DNA of 64,000 bases from Bradyrhizobium quebecense (GTDB taxonomy: Bacteria > Pseudomonadota > Alphaproteobacteria > Rhizobiales > Xanthobacteraceae). The first letter of the stretch is position 1. Every line of letters begins with the position of its first letter. The notes under the pieces were generated by a model. It was not told the DNA's origin. It ran no database searches and saw only the letters and a program-made list of their open reading frames with translations. A program made the translations under genes and the position numbers. Location: the NCBI RefSeq assembly GCF_013373795.3, contig NZ_CP088022.1, forward strand, positions 7,192,001 through 7,256,000. Reading direction: 5' to 3'. This document shows, in pieces, positions 39,802 to 49,387 of the stretch.

Positions 39802-41382
39802 CTAGGAGAGATCGAACCTGCGGGTGATCGCGATGGCCTCGAGGAAGGCCTCGTCGTGGCTGACGACCAGCAGCGCGCCGTCATAGGCGCGCAACCCGGC
39901 CTCGACCGCTTCCATCGATTCGATGTCGAGATGATTGGTCGGCTCATCGAGGATCAGGAGCGGCGGCGGGCTCACGCCGCCGAGAACGCAGGCGAGGCCA
40001 GCGCGAAGCAACTGGCCGCCGCTGAGGCTCGCGACGCTCTGCAGGGCGGCATCGGCGCGAAACATGAAACGCGCCAGCGCGGCGCGACAGGCGTTCTCAT
40101 TGGCATCCGGATTGATGCACCGAAAATTATCCAGGATCGAGGCTGACGCATCGAGCAGGCTGACCGTCTGATCGAACATCGCAAAGCGGGTCATCACCTC
40201 GACGCTGCCACGCGCGGCCGCCAGCTCGCCGCTGACGAGCTTGAGCAGCGTCGTCTTGCCGGCGCCGTTGGGGCCTGTGATCGCGACGCGCTCCGGCCCC
40301 GACATGGAGAAGGTGAGATCACGCAGGATCGGCGCGCCCGCCGTGTAGCCGGCATCGGCGGCTTCGATCCGCAGCACCATCCGGCTCGCCGGCAGCTGCG
40401 TCGACGGCAGTTGCACCGAGAACGGTTGCAGCACCTCGATGCGCTGGCGCGCCGCGGCGGCCAATTCGAGCGCCTGTGTCCGCCGCCGCTCGGCGAGGCG
40501 GGCGTTCTCGCCGCCGGTGTCCTCGCTGCGATCCTTGCGCAGCCCGGCGGCGATGCGCGGCAGATCGCGCTTGGCGCGCTTCTTCGCGCCGGCGCCGTCC
40601 TTGCGCGCCTGCCGTTCGGACGTTTCCCGTGCCTTGCGGTCGATCTCGGCGACTCGCTTCTCGGCATCGGCCAGATCGTGGCGTGCTGCCGACAGCTCGA
40701 CGGCCTTGCGGGCACGGTACTCGCTCCAATTGCCGCCGTAGCGTCGGGCTTCCAGCGAGGTCAGTTCGACGATCGCATCCATGGTCTCGAGCAGCTCGCG
40801 GTCGTGGCTGACGATGATGGCGCCATGCCGCCAGTCGGCGAGCAGGTCGATGACCACCTGGCGTCCCGCGCGGTCGAGATTGTTGGTGGGTTCATCCAGC
40901 AGCAGAAAGTCAGGTCGCGCGAAGGTCAGTGCGGCGAGGCGCGCCCTGGTGGCCTGTCCGCCGGACAGCATCGCCAGCGGCGCGTCCAGCACGTCGTTCA
41001 GTCCAACGCGCGCCAGCGCCGACGCGATGCGCGTGTCGAGCGTCCAGTCGATATCCGCAAGCTCTGCAGTGCTGGCAACGCCCTGTTCGGCGCGGCGCAA
41101 CGCGGCCAGCGCGCGCCGCGCGTCGAACAGATCGATCACGCATTCGTCCGGCTGCACCTGAACCGTCTGATGCAGCATCCCGACGCGGCCCTGAACCGAG
41201 ATCGTGCCGGATTGCGGCGCGCGGTAGCCTGCGATCAGGCCGAGCAGGGTCGTCTTGCCGGACCCGTTGCGGCCGACAAGGCCGGTCCGTTCGGGTCCGA
41301 AGTTCAGATCGATGTTGGAAAGGAGAACCCGGCCGTCAGGCGCGGACAGGGTCAGATGGGAGAGCGTGATGGATGCTGGCAT
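39802..41382 (-). CDS. ABC-F family ATPase
   Basis: The product is 526 residues with two ABC domains in one chain and no membrane segments. Walker A motifs are GLVGRNGSGKTTLLGLIAG and TGPNGAGKTTLLKLVSG. Signatures are MLSGGQATRARLAALTF and SLSGGQLLRAGLACVLG, and Walker B motifs are LLLDEPTNNLDRAG and LILDEPTNHLDIES. A charged linker (about 215-310) separates the domains. ABC-F proteins act on the ribosome or give antibiotic protection; this short-linker form is not one I can name. The start at 41382 (MPASITLSHLTLS) is preferred. Confidence 0.9.
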   Translation of the reverse strand: MPASITLSHLTLSAPDGRVLLSNIDLNFGPERTGLVGRNGSGKTTLLGLIAGYRAPQSGTISVQGRVGMLHQTVQVQPDECVIDLFDARRALAALRRAEQGVASTAELADIDWTLDTRIASALARVGLNDVLDAPLAMLSGGQATRARLAALTFARPDFLLLDEPTNNLDRAGRQVVIDLLADWRHGAIIVSHDRELLETMDAIVELTSLEARRYGGNWSEYRARKAVELSAARHDLADAEKRVAEIDRKARETSERQARKDGAGAKKRAKRDLPRIAAGLRKDRSEDTGGENARLAERRRTQALELAAAARQRIEVLQPFSVQLPSTQLPASRMVLRIEAADAGYTAGAPILRDLTFSMSGPERVAITGPNGAGKTTLLKLVSGELAAARGSVEVMTRFAMFDQTVSLLDASASILDNFRCINPDANENACRAALARFMFRADAALQSVASLSGGQLLRAGLACVLGGVSPPPLLILDEPTNHLDIESMEAVEAGLRAYDGALLVVSHDEAFLEAIAITRRFDLS

Positions 41383-41514
41383 GGATATCCCCGTGGGCAA
41401 GGCTGGTGGGCGTTGCGATCAGGGTGAAATCCATGGCTGTCGGCATCCTCTCGAATTGATGATTGAACAGATGTAATCGTCTATTGAGCCGTGATCAAGG
41501 CACGACGCTCTTCG

Positions 41515-42834
41515 TCACGCGGCGTCGGCGAAGATCCAGCGGTCCGGATCAGGGGTGCGGCCGATCAGCGCGAGGCCATAGGCGATCGATTCGAATTGAT
41601 CCGCCGAGGTCAGCCGCGCTTCGCCGAAACGCTCGGCGAACAGGCGCTGCACCGCCGGCACGAACGAGGTGCCGCCGGTCAGGAACACCTTCTCCACGTC
41701 GCGCGCGGTGATGCCCGACTTTGCCAGCGCCTCGTCGACGGTTGCGCCCAGCCGCTCGATGTCGTCGGCGATCCAGGATTCGAAATCGTCGCGCGTCACG
41801 GTTGCGCCGATATCGATGCCTTCGCGGGCAAAGCGGAACTCGACGCGGTCGCGGCTCGACAGCGCGACCTTGGTGTCGGACACGGCGCGGTACAGCGCAA
41901 AGCCGAGATCGTGGTCGACGATGGTGATGAAATCGTGCAGCGGCGCCGGATCGATCGCGGTGCGCGCGAGCTGCTGCAACTCACGCAAGTCGCCATTGCC
42001 TCTCATCATCGCGAGCTGATGCCAGCGCGCGAGGCTCGAATAATAGTGATTGGGGATCGGCAGCACCTTGTCGAACGAGCGGTAGTTGGTGCCCTTGCCG
42101 AGCCGCGGCGAGACGATGTGGTCGACGATGCGGTAGTCGAAGGTGTCGCCGGCGATGCCGATGCCGGAATGTCCCAGCGGCTCGGCGCGCAGCACGCCGC
42201 CCTTGCGCGAGAAGCGCATCACGGAGAAGTCGCTGGTGCCGCCGCCGAAATCGGCGACCAGCACGGTCGCATCGTGATCGAGGCTGCGCGCAAAGGAGAA
42301 CGCCGCGCCGACCGGCTCGTAGACATAGCGCGCGTGGCCGGCGCCGAGCCGCTCGAACGCGGCCCGGTAGCGTTGCATGGCGAGCTCGTCATTGGGATTG
42401 CCGCCGGCAAACTTCACCGGGCGACCGACCATGATGGTCGGTGCGCCCCAGTCGAAGCCCTCGCCGGCGTGCCGCGTCAGCGTGCGCAGGAATGCCGCGA
42501 GCAAATCCTCGAACTTGTAGCGCTGCCGGAAGATCTGGGTGGTGTTGAACGCCGAGCTTGCCGCAAAGGTCTTGAACGACTGGATGAAGCGATGGATCGT
42601 CCGGCCTTCGAGGAACTGCTCGATCGCCCACGGGCCACCCTCGGCGCGCGGATGCAGGCCGGCGCCCGGCCGGTCCTCCCAGAAGCACAGCGCGGAGACA
42701 TAGACGCTATGCGTGCGGCCGCCATGGTCGAAGCGGATCGCCTCGACGCGGCCGTCGCCATCGGACAGCGCGACCACGGTGTTGCTGGTGCCAAAATCGA
42801 CGCCAATCGAGACGGCGGGCGGGGCGCTCGTCAT
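41515..42834 (-). CDS. Hsp70/actin-fold family protein, YegD-like
   Basis: The 439-residue product has the Hsp70 ATPase fold without a substrate-binding domain. The phosphate-1 motif is IGVDFGTSNTVVALS, phosphate-2 is VLVADFGGGTSDFSVMRF and the adenosine motif is KVFLTGGTSFVPAVQRLFAE. VYEPVGAAFSFA is also typical of YegD-like molecular chaperone homologues. No J-protein or nucleotide-exchange partner is nearby. The start at 42834 (MTSAPPAVSIGVDFG) leaves out an unrelated upstream extension. Its role is unknown. Confidence 0.88.
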   Translation of the reverse strand: MTSAPPAVSIGVDFGTSNTVVALSDGDGRVEAIRFDHGGRTHSVYVSALCFWEDRPGAGLHPRAEGGPWAIEQFLEGRTIHRFIQSFKTFAASSAFNTTQIFRQRYKFEDLLAAFLRTLTRHAGEGFDWGAPTIMVGRPVKFAGGNPNDELAMQRYRAAFERLGAGHARYVYEPVGAAFSFARSLDHDATVLVADFGGGTSDFSVMRFSRKGGVLRAEPLGHSGIGIAGDTFDYRIVDHIVSPRLGKGTNYRSFDKVLPIPNHYYSSLARWHQLAMMRGNGDLRELQQLARTAIDPAPLHDFITIVDHDLGFALYRAVSDTKVALSSRDRVEFRFAREGIDIGATVTRDDFESWIADDIERLGATVDEALAKSGITARDVEKVFLTGGTSFVPAVQRLFAERFGEARLTSADQFESIAYGLALIGRTPDPDRWIFADAA

Positions 42835-42956
42835 GTCATGCTCGGATTGTCTGTGAAAGGGGCGCGGACCTTTAGCGGCTTTGGCCGGTCTTGCCAACCC
42901 TTCCGGACGCCGCAAAGTTCACGATCCAGCGAATGACAACGGCGTCATGCGCGGTG

Positions 42957-44321
42957 TCAGAAATTCGCCACCGTCTTCAGGCCGAACACCAATGCGTTTG
43001 CGTTCCTGCTGGTCCCACCGGGGTCGATCACGTACTGGATGTTCGGTCGCACCTGCAGGCCGGCGAGTGGCCGGTAGGTGTAGTAGAGTTCCATGACGTA
43101 TTCATTGCCCTGGACGGCCACGGGACCGAGGCCGACCAGATTTTGCAGCTCTTCCGACCAGGCGATACGGCCGTTGACATGGGTGGTGCCGACTGCAAAT
43201 CCGATATCGTCCTCGGGCCGCAACTGGAATGGTCCGGTATAGATCATGCCGCCCGCGATTTGATAATCGGTGGTGGCGGTCCGGCGGTCGGCCATGCTCG
43301 CATTGAAGAACAGGCTGAGCATGCCGGCGGAGCTGGCTTGCAATCGGCGGATCACCTGCTGAACGAAGCTGACATAGGCACCGTAGCGTCCGCGGCTCTG
43401 CAACAGTGGTTGCCCGCTGAGGACTGCCGGGTTGCCGTTGACGTCGGTGACCACATCAGGAGCAGTCGATGTATCGTACCAGCCGCCGAACTTGTAGCTG
43501 CCCTGCAGATTACCGAACTTCGGCAGCCAAGCGAGCTCGGCCGGAATGAGCAGGCCGGTGGATCCCGAGTGGAACACCGAAAGCGCCGACTGCGAGACCT
43601 TCAGGTAGTTGGGATTGGAGTCATACACACCGAACTGAAAATAGCCGAAGCCTTGCAGGTTGAATTTCAGCCGGGTGGCCCAGTAGCTAACTGGCCAGTT
43701 GTAGATGTAATTGCCGACGAGGTTGCCGGGCTGCGCGCCGCAGAAGGTCAGGTTCTGGAAGTCGCACGCGAACGATGCGAAATCCTCGCCGAAGGTGATC
43801 CGCCCGATCTTCCAGTCGACCAGGCCGTCGACGAACTTCTGGTCGTACCAGAATTGGGTGAGCCGCAGCGTCTGGCCGCGTCCGAATAGCTCCTGCACCT
43901 GCTGTAGCGTGCCGAGGCGCGCGTCATCGCTCAGATTGCTGCCGTTGCGGTCGGTCCATGTGACCTGGATCGTGCCGCCGGGCACGACTCCGAGCTTCGC
44001 AAGATCGAACGTGGTGCCGAAGGTCCATTGATCGGTGTAGGCGACCTGCTGTCGCTGACCGCCCGTTGCGTTGCCGGCGAGTTCGCTGGTGTAACCGAAT
44101 TGAAAATCGATGCCGGCATTCAACAGCCGGGTTCGTGCGCCGTCCCAATCGCCGAGCAGCCAGGGAACTGGAGCAGGGACCGGATCGGCCGCGGTGCCGG
44201 GAAGCGTCAGATCGGCAGCTTGTGCGACATGGCCGACGACGCAGACCGATATCGCCGCGAGACCCAGCCAGAGACAGAACGCTGTCGGATACTTCGTTCG
44301 GTCGCCGGATGACGCAAGCAT
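42957..44321 (-). CDS. Carbohydrate-selective porin, OprB family
   Basis: The 454-residue outer-membrane protein has a signal sequence ending near residue 35 (VVGHVAQAADL) and PWLLGDWDGARTRLLNAGID, the usual OprB opening. A sixteen-strand-type barrel follows and ends in aromatic NALVFGLKTVANF with a terminal phenylalanine. OprB porins admit glucose and other sugars. It lies 33 bases downstream of the PQQ glucose dehydrogenase gene on the same strand, so the pair probably serves periplasmic sugar oxidation. Confidence 0.9.
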   Translation of the reverse strand: MLASSGDRTKYPTAFCLWLGLAAISVCVVGHVAQAADLTLPGTAADPVPAPVPWLLGDWDGARTRLLNAGIDFQFGYTSELAGNATGGQRQQVAYTDQWTFGTTFDLAKLGVVPGGTIQVTWTDRNGSNLSDDARLGTLQQVQELFGRGQTLRLTQFWYDQKFVDGLVDWKIGRITFGEDFASFACDFQNLTFCGAQPGNLVGNYIYNWPVSYWATRLKFNLQGFGYFQFGVYDSNPNYLKVSQSALSVFHSGSTGLLIPAELAWLPKFGNLQGSYKFGGWYDTSTAPDVVTDVNGNPAVLSGQPLLQSRGRYGAYVSFVQQVIRRLQASSAGMLSLFFNASMADRRTATTDYQIAGGMIYTGPFQLRPEDDIGFAVGTTHVNGRIAWSEELQNLVGLGPVAVQGNEYVMELYYTYRPLAGLQVRPNIQYVIDPGGTSRNANALVFGLKTVANF

Positions 44322-44354
44322 GACGACGCTCCCGGTTTCAATGCCTCAATGACT

Positions 44355-46730
44355 TCAATCCTTCAGTGCGTAGGCGATGACGTAGTCGCCGCGCTTGGTG
44401 CCGAACGAGCCGTGTCCGCCGGCCGCGGTGACGATGTATTGCTTGCCGCCGGCCTCGTAGCTCATCGGCGTCGATTGCGCGCCGGCAGGAAGGCGATCTT
44501 CCCACAGCACCTTGCCGTCGCGCACGTCATAGGCGCGGATCGTGTACTCGTAGGTGCCGGTGTAGAATGCGACGCCGCCGGCGGTGGTGATCGGCCCGCC
44601 CAGCATCGGCACGCCCATCTTGAACGGAAGCGGCAGCGGCGTGGTGTCCCGGATCGTGCCGTTGGGATGCTGCCAGACGACCTTCATCGTCTTGAGATCG
44701 ATCGCTGCCATCGAGCCCCATGGCGGCCGGTAGCACGGCACGGAGAGCGGCGAGAGGAAGCTCGAGATATCCACCCCGAACGGCGTGCCGTACATCGGCT
44801 GCGTCCCGACCTCGCTGCCGACCGGCTTCTCGGCGGTCGGTGCCGGGGGATTCTGCGGGCCGCGCGGAACGAGTCTTGAGACGAAAGGCAGCGACATCGG
44901 ATTGGCGATGGCGATCTGCCTGACAGGATCGACCGCGATGCCGCCCCATTCGAACATGCCGAGATTGCCCGGGAAAACCAGCGTGCCCTGCAACGAGGGC
45001 GGCGTGAACGTACCCTCGTAGCGCAAGCGGTGGAACATGATCCGGCACAGCAGCTGGTCGAAGATCGTGCCGCCCCACATGTCGGCGCCGGTCAGCTTTG
45101 CCCCCGGTCGGAATGTCAGCTCGGAAAACGGCTGGGTCGGTGCGGAGCGGTCGCCGGGCGCGGCGCCCTGCGGCACCGGACGTTCCGGCGCCGGCACGAT
45201 CAATTCGCCGGTCCTGCGGTCGAGCACGAAGATATTACCCACCTTGGTCGGCTGGATGATCGCGGGAACGACGCCCTTGGCCGTCGTCACATCGACTAGG
45301 CTCGGCTGCGAGGGGACGTCCATGTCCCAGAGATCGTGATGCACGGTCTGGTACGACCAGGCGCGCTTGCCGGTGTTGACATCCAGCGCGACGATCGAGC
45401 TGGAATAGCGCTCGACCAGCGCATCGCGATTGCCGCCCCAGATGTCGGGTCCGTTGTTGCCGGTCGGGATGTAGACCAGATTAAGTTTCGGATCGAACGA
45501 GGCCGTGATCCAGGAGTTCGGCGACCCGTTGGTGTAGTGGCGCGTCGGCGACGGCAGCGCGTTCTCGTCGGCCGCGGCGGAGTCCCAGGCCCAGACCAGT
45601 TTGCCGGTGTAGACATCGAAGCCGCGGATCACGCCCGAAGGCACTTCGACGGCGTAATTGTCGATCACCGCGGCGGCGACGACCAGGATCCTGTCACTGA
45701 CGACAGGCGGTGACGTCGGCTCGAAGAAGCCGGCGGTCTTGATCCCCATCCCCTGCTGCAGGTCGAGGATGCCGTGATCGGCAAAGCCATCGCAGAGCTT
45801 GCCGCTGTCCGCATCGAGCGCGATCATGCGGCCGTCATTGACCGGCAGGAAGATCCGACGCGTGCATTCGGCCGGCGCCGGACTGCCGCCGCTGTCGACG
45901 GCGCCCTGCGCGGTCTCGTGATAGGAGACGCCGCGGCAGGTCATGTGCTGGAACGTCTTGTTGTGCACAAGCTTGGGGTCGTATCGCCAGCGCTCGGTGC
46001 CGGTCTTGGCATCGAGCGCGAACAGCACCTGGTGCTGCGAGCAGAGATAGAGCGTGTCGCGCACCTTGATTGGGGTGACCTCGAACGTGGTCTCGCCGGA
46101 ATCCTCCGGCGTCGGCACGTCGCCGGTGCGAAAGGTCCAGGCGACTTTGAGGTTGCCGACATTGTCGGGCGTGATCTGCTTCAGCGGTGAATAGCGCTGT
46201 CCGAATTGCGTGCGTCCATAGGCGCGCCAATCGCCGTCCGGTTGCGGATCGGCCTCGCTTTGCTGCACGGCAGGTCCGGCTTCCGCAATCGTGCCGTTGA
46301 TGTCGTGATAGCTCGACAGCAGCCCGGCCACGAGGACCGCCGCAGCCGCCACGACGCCGACCCAGAGCGGCGCGGTCGCACGCCTGTAGGATACCGGCTC
46401 GTTTCGTTGCAGTCCGCGAACGATCACGGGTGTCAGCAGCCAGAGCGCCATCGGGAAGATGATGTCGCCGCGCGCCGCGAGCGGCCACCAGTCGAATTTC
46501 ACCTCATAGACGGCCCACGCCAGCGTGCCGACCAGCACGATCGCAAACAGCCAGAGCGCGGAACGGCGCTGCGCCAGCAACAGCGCAGCCGTGGCGAGAA
46601 TGCCGATGCCGAGGATGATGTAGAAGATGGATCCGCCCAAAGCGGCGAGCCAGATGCCGCCGCCGGTGAGGACCAGGCCGATCAAGGCGTAGACAATACC
46701 GGTGATGAAGACTGCCCTGGATCGCTGCAT
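44355..46730 (-). CDS. gcd: Membrane-bound PQQ-dependent glucose dehydrogenase
   Basis: The enzyme oxidises glucose to gluconolactone in the periplasm and passes electrons to ubiquinone. The 791-residue product, close to the usual 796, has about five N-terminal membrane helices (residues 1-150) and a PQQ beta-propeller. GDWRAYGRTQFGQRYSPLKQ opens the propeller, and TNGSPNSWITASFDPKLNLV, PTGNNGPDIWGGNRD and WDMDVPSQPSLVDV follow. The start at 46730 (MQRSRAVFITGIVYALIG) begins at the first helix. Gluconate production by this enzyme is linked to phosphate solubilisation in rhizobia. PQQ synthesis genes are not in the window. Confidence 0.93.
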   Translation of the reverse strand: MQRSRAVFITGIVYALIGLVLTGGGIWLAALGGSIFYIILGIGILATAALLLAQRRSALWLFAIVLVGTLAWAVYEVKFDWWPLAARGDIIFPMALWLLTPVIVRGLQRNEPVSYRRATAPLWVGVVAAAAVLVAGLLSSYHDINGTIAEAGPAVQQSEADPQPDGDWRAYGRTQFGQRYSPLKQITPDNVGNLKVAWTFRTGDVPTPEDSGETTFEVTPIKVRDTLYLCSQHQVLFALDAKTGTERWRYDPKLVHNKTFQHMTCRGVSYHETAQGAVDSGGSPAPAECTRRIFLPVNDGRMIALDADSGKLCDGFADHGILDLQQGMGIKTAGFFEPTSPPVVSDRILVVAAAVIDNYAVEVPSGVIRGFDVYTGKLVWAWDSAAADENALPSPTRHYTNGSPNSWITASFDPKLNLVYIPTGNNGPDIWGGNRDALVERYSSSIVALDVNTGKRAWSYQTVHHDLWDMDVPSQPSLVDVTTAKGVVPAIIQPTKVGNIFVLDRRTGELIVPAPERPVPQGAAPGDRSAPTQPFSELTFRPGAKLTGADMWGGTIFDQLLCRIMFHRLRYEGTFTPPSLQGTLVFPGNLGMFEWGGIAVDPVRQIAIANPMSLPFVSRLVPRGPQNPPAPTAEKPVGSEVGTQPMYGTPFGVDISSFLSPLSVPCYRPPWGSMAAIDLKTMKVVWQHPNGTIRDTTPLPLPFKMGVPMLGGPITTAGGVAFYTGTYEYTIRAYDVRDGKVLWEDRLPAGAQSTPMSYEAGGKQYIVTAAGGHGSFGTKRGDYVIAYALKD

Positions 46731-47078
46731 GGTCGCTCCGGTGCGGAAGCGGGACTGGGCTTGTCCCGCGCAAGCGCAACAGACCGCGTCCGCCATCAAT
46801 AACTGTCGTTCAGTCAGTCGTAACTTGCAACCTGGAACTGCGGCGTCGATGCAACACAAGCGCGCAAAGTTGCGATATCAGTTCTTGCCGAAGCAGGATC
46901 ATTCAAACTGCGCGCACTTTGTTCAACAAGGAGCAACGCCAGGCGCCTGGCGCTGACGCAGAGGTGACGGGCCCTCAGCAAATCTTGAATCGACGCGCTC
47001 TTCCAGTTCTGCGCCAGCGCTGCTTTATACCGTTCCGCAGATCTCATCGCAGATGCCCGGCTCGCAGGAGAAGCACGA
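46731..47078. other. Divergent intergenic region between gcd and a methyltransferase gene
   Basis: These 348 bases must contain the promoters of both divergent genes. The in-frame extension upstream of gcd lacks family likeness and is treated as non-coding. I see no clear operator or hairpin. Confidence 0.45.
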
Positions 47079-47828
47079 ATGACATTGAACCCTACAGCCA
47101 GGAATTATCGTGTCGCGGTCGCCGCCTACGAGGCGGGCCGGCCCAGTTATCCGGCGGAGATCGTCGCCGCGCTGCCGCTGCAGGCCGCGCGCTGTGTCGT
47201 CGATCTCGGTGCCGGAACCGGTAAATTCACCCGCCTGCTGCTTCAGCACTTGCCCGCGACCGCGCGTCTGGTCGCGGTCGAACCCGTCGCCGAGATGTCG
47301 GCCAAGCTGATCGAGGAAGCGCGGGTGGAGGTCATCAACACCCGCGCCGATGCGATCGGCCTCGAAACCGGCAGCGTCGATCTCGTCACCTGCGCGCAGG
47401 CGTTCCATTGGTTCGACAACGAGGCGTCGGTGGCCGAGATCGCGCTGCTCCTGCATCCCAGAGGGACGCTGGCGCTGGTCTGGAACAACAGGGACGACCG
47501 CGCACCGTGGGTCGACGCCTTGTCCGTCATGATCGAAGGCTACGCCGGAGATACGCCTCGGCAGCGGACAGGACGCTGGCGCTGGATATTGAAAGACCCT
47601 CGCTTCGCGCTCGAGAAGGAAATCGTGCAGGACCATCCGCATCGGATGGCGCGCCAGGGTGTCTATGAGCGCGTCGTGTCGACGAGCTATGTCGCCAATC
47701 TTCCCGACGCCGAAAAGGCGGTCCTTCGCGACAAGACCGATGCCATCCTGCGTGAGGCCGGCCTCGGTGATGCCGACGAAGTGGTGTTTCCTTACGTCAC
47801 GCAGCTCTTCTTGCTGAAGCGGACCTAG
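47079..47828 (+). CDS. Class I SAM-dependent methyltransferase
   Basis: The 249-residue product has the Rossmann SAM motif VVDLGAGTGKFTRLLLQHLP, then VAVEPVAEM (motif II acid), ADAIGLETGSVDLVTCAQAF and HWFDNEASVAEIALLLHPRG. This is the generic methyltransferase-11 type found in many enzymes. The substrate is unknown. A good ribosome-binding site (AGGAGAAG) precedes the ATG. It converges with the SRPBCC gene, six bases apart. Confidence 0.88.
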   Translation: MTLNPTARNYRVAVAAYEAGRPSYPAEIVAALPLQAARCVVDLGAGTGKFTRLLLQHLPATARLVAVEPVAEMSAKLIEEARVEVINTRADAIGLETGSVDLVTCAQAFHWFDNEASVAEIALLLHPRGTLALVWNNRDDRAPWVDALSVMIEGYAGDTPRQRTGRWRWILKDPRFALEKEIVQDHPHRMARQGVYERVVSTSYVANLPDAEKAVLRDKTDAILREAGLGDADEVVFPYVTQLFLLKRT

Positions 47829-47834
47829 CGCGCG

Positions 47835-48323
47835 CTATTGCGCGGCGCGTCCTTGCTCGACGGCCTGCTTCAGGCGCGGCAGCGCCATGCGCCAGTAGAA
47901 CGCGACATGCCTGGCGCCGGAGTCGGCGCCGATTTCCCAACCGTCCCCGCGCCGAATTGGCGATGGTGGCACCTGCTGGGCGACGGTCAGCAGCGTCTCT
48001 CCGCTGTCAGCCGCGAGCGTCATCGTGATCGTCGCATAGGATTGCGGAACATCCGGCAGGCCGGAGACCTGCGACCAGTAGGAATATTCGAGCCGTGACG
48101 CCGGTTCGACACGGAGGACGCGGCCCTTGTCGCGGTAGCGCTTCGCGCCGATCTCCGCCTCGATCTCGATCGATGCGCCGATCTGCCAATCGGTGTTGAA
48201 ATGCGCATTGCGCCATGTCTCGCCCGCTTTGGGATCCATGATCGCGTCCCATACATGCCCTGGCTCCGCGGCGATGCGGATCGACTCGGTGATAGTCTGC
48301 AAGGTCCGAGGCTCGTCCGTCAT
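47835..48323 (-). CDS. SRPBCC-family protein (AHSA1/polyketide-cyclase-like)
   Basis: The 162-residue product begins ITESIRIAAEPGHVWDAIMD, the usual opening of the START/Bet v1-like fold, and contains LEYSYWSQVSGLPDVP and ITMTLAADSGETLLTVAQQ. Such proteins bind hydrophobic ligands. It lies six bases from the downstream methyltransferase end and seven from the LysR stop, so it is probably co-transcribed with the LysR gene upstream. The ligand is unknown. Confidence 0.82.
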   Translation of the reverse strand: MTDEPRTLQTITESIRIAAEPGHVWDAIMDPKAGETWRNAHFNTDWQIGASIEIEAEIGAKRYRDKGRVLRVEPASRLEYSYWSQVSGLPDVPQSYATITMTLAADSGETLLTVAQQVPPSPIRRGDGWEIGADSGARHVAFYWRMALPRLKQAVEQGRAAQ

Positions 48324-48330
48324 CGCATGC

Positions 48331-49287
48331 TCACTTGTCGCTTACGACTTTCCATTTCCCGTCCGCACCACGTCGCAGCGCTGGATCGCCGATGCGGACA
48401 TTGCTTGCAAGAAAATCGATGAACGCCCGCACCCGCGCCGGCAGCGGGCCGGCATGGCCGACATAGACCGCGTGGATGTCCTCGCGATCGCCGGGATTGA
48501 GATTTTGTAGCACCGGCACGAGGCGTCCGGCTTCGATGTCAGGACCGATGTGAAACAGCGCCAGCCGTCCGAGCCCGATGCCGCCGAGCGTGAGTTGGCG
48601 CGCGGCTTCGCCGTCGCTGACGCGGGCGACCGGCGGCGGCAGCGCCTCCTCGATCCGTTCAGCGCGGCGGAACGGCCAGCCGCGGATGCTGCGTGGAAAA
48701 GTCCAGCCGATGCCGCGATGGGCGGCGAGGTCTGCCGGATTCTTTGGCGTGCCGAAGCGTGCGAGATAGGACGGCGCGGCGACCACCACCATGCGGCTGG
48801 TGCCGAGCTTGCGCGCGATCAGCCGCGAGGCGCCGAGCGGGCCGACCCGGATCGCGACGTCGGCGCGCGCCTGCATCAGATCGACCAGCGTGTCGGTCAG
48901 CACGATGTCGAGCGTGATGTCCGGATGCTCGCGCATGAAGCGCGGCAGCAGCGGCATCACCTGCAGCATGCCGAACGGGATGTTGCTGTTCACGGTGAGA
49001 TGGCCGCGCGGCACGCATGAGGCGGCCTCGCGTTCGGCCTCGTCGATATCGGCGAGGATGCGCTGGGCGCGCTGATAGAACGCCTGGCCCTCCTCGGTGA
49101 GCTGGAGCTTGCGGGTGGTGCGGTTGACCAGCCGCGTGCCGAGCCGCGTCTCGAGCCGGGAGACCAGCTTGCTGACGCCCGACGGCGTCAGGCGCAGGCT
49201 GTTCGCGGCAGCCGTGAAGCCGCCGAGATCGACGACGCGGACGAACACGTCCATCTCCCCGGAGCGGTTGGCGTCTGTTCGGGACAT
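48331..49287 (-). CDS. LysR-family transcriptional regulator
   Basis: The 318-residue product has an N-terminal winged HTH (about 12-70: MDVFVRVVDLGGFTAAANSL, TPSGVSKLVSRLETRLGTRL) and a C-terminal substrate-binding domain of the CrgA-like group (RGHLTVNSNIPFGMLQVMPL, LMQARADVAIRVGPLGASRL). It diverges from an MFS transporter with a 100-base gap, its likely target. MDVFVRVV at 49254 is an alternative start. Confidence 0.92.
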   Translation of the reverse strand: MSRTDANRSGEMDVFVRVVDLGGFTAAANSLRLTPSGVSKLVSRLETRLGTRLVNRTTRKLQLTEEGQAFYQRAQRILADIDEAEREAASCVPRGHLTVNSNIPFGMLQVMPLLPRFMREHPDITLDIVLTDTLVDLMQARADVAIRVGPLGASRLIARKLGTSRMVVVAAPSYLARFGTPKNPADLAAHRGIGWTFPRSIRGWPFRRAERIEEALPPPVARVSDGEAARQLTLGGIGLGRLALFHIGPDIEAGRLVPVLQNLNPGDREDIHAVYVGHAGPLPARVRAFIDFLASNVRIGDPALRRGADGKWKVVSDK

Positions 49288-49387
49288 CTTGAATTCACGT
49301 CACAAATGATTGGATTGCGGCCATTCTAATCCTTCCTCGTCCGGACCGCTATGTCGCATTGCGGAATCCTTCCCTCCGGAGCGACAC

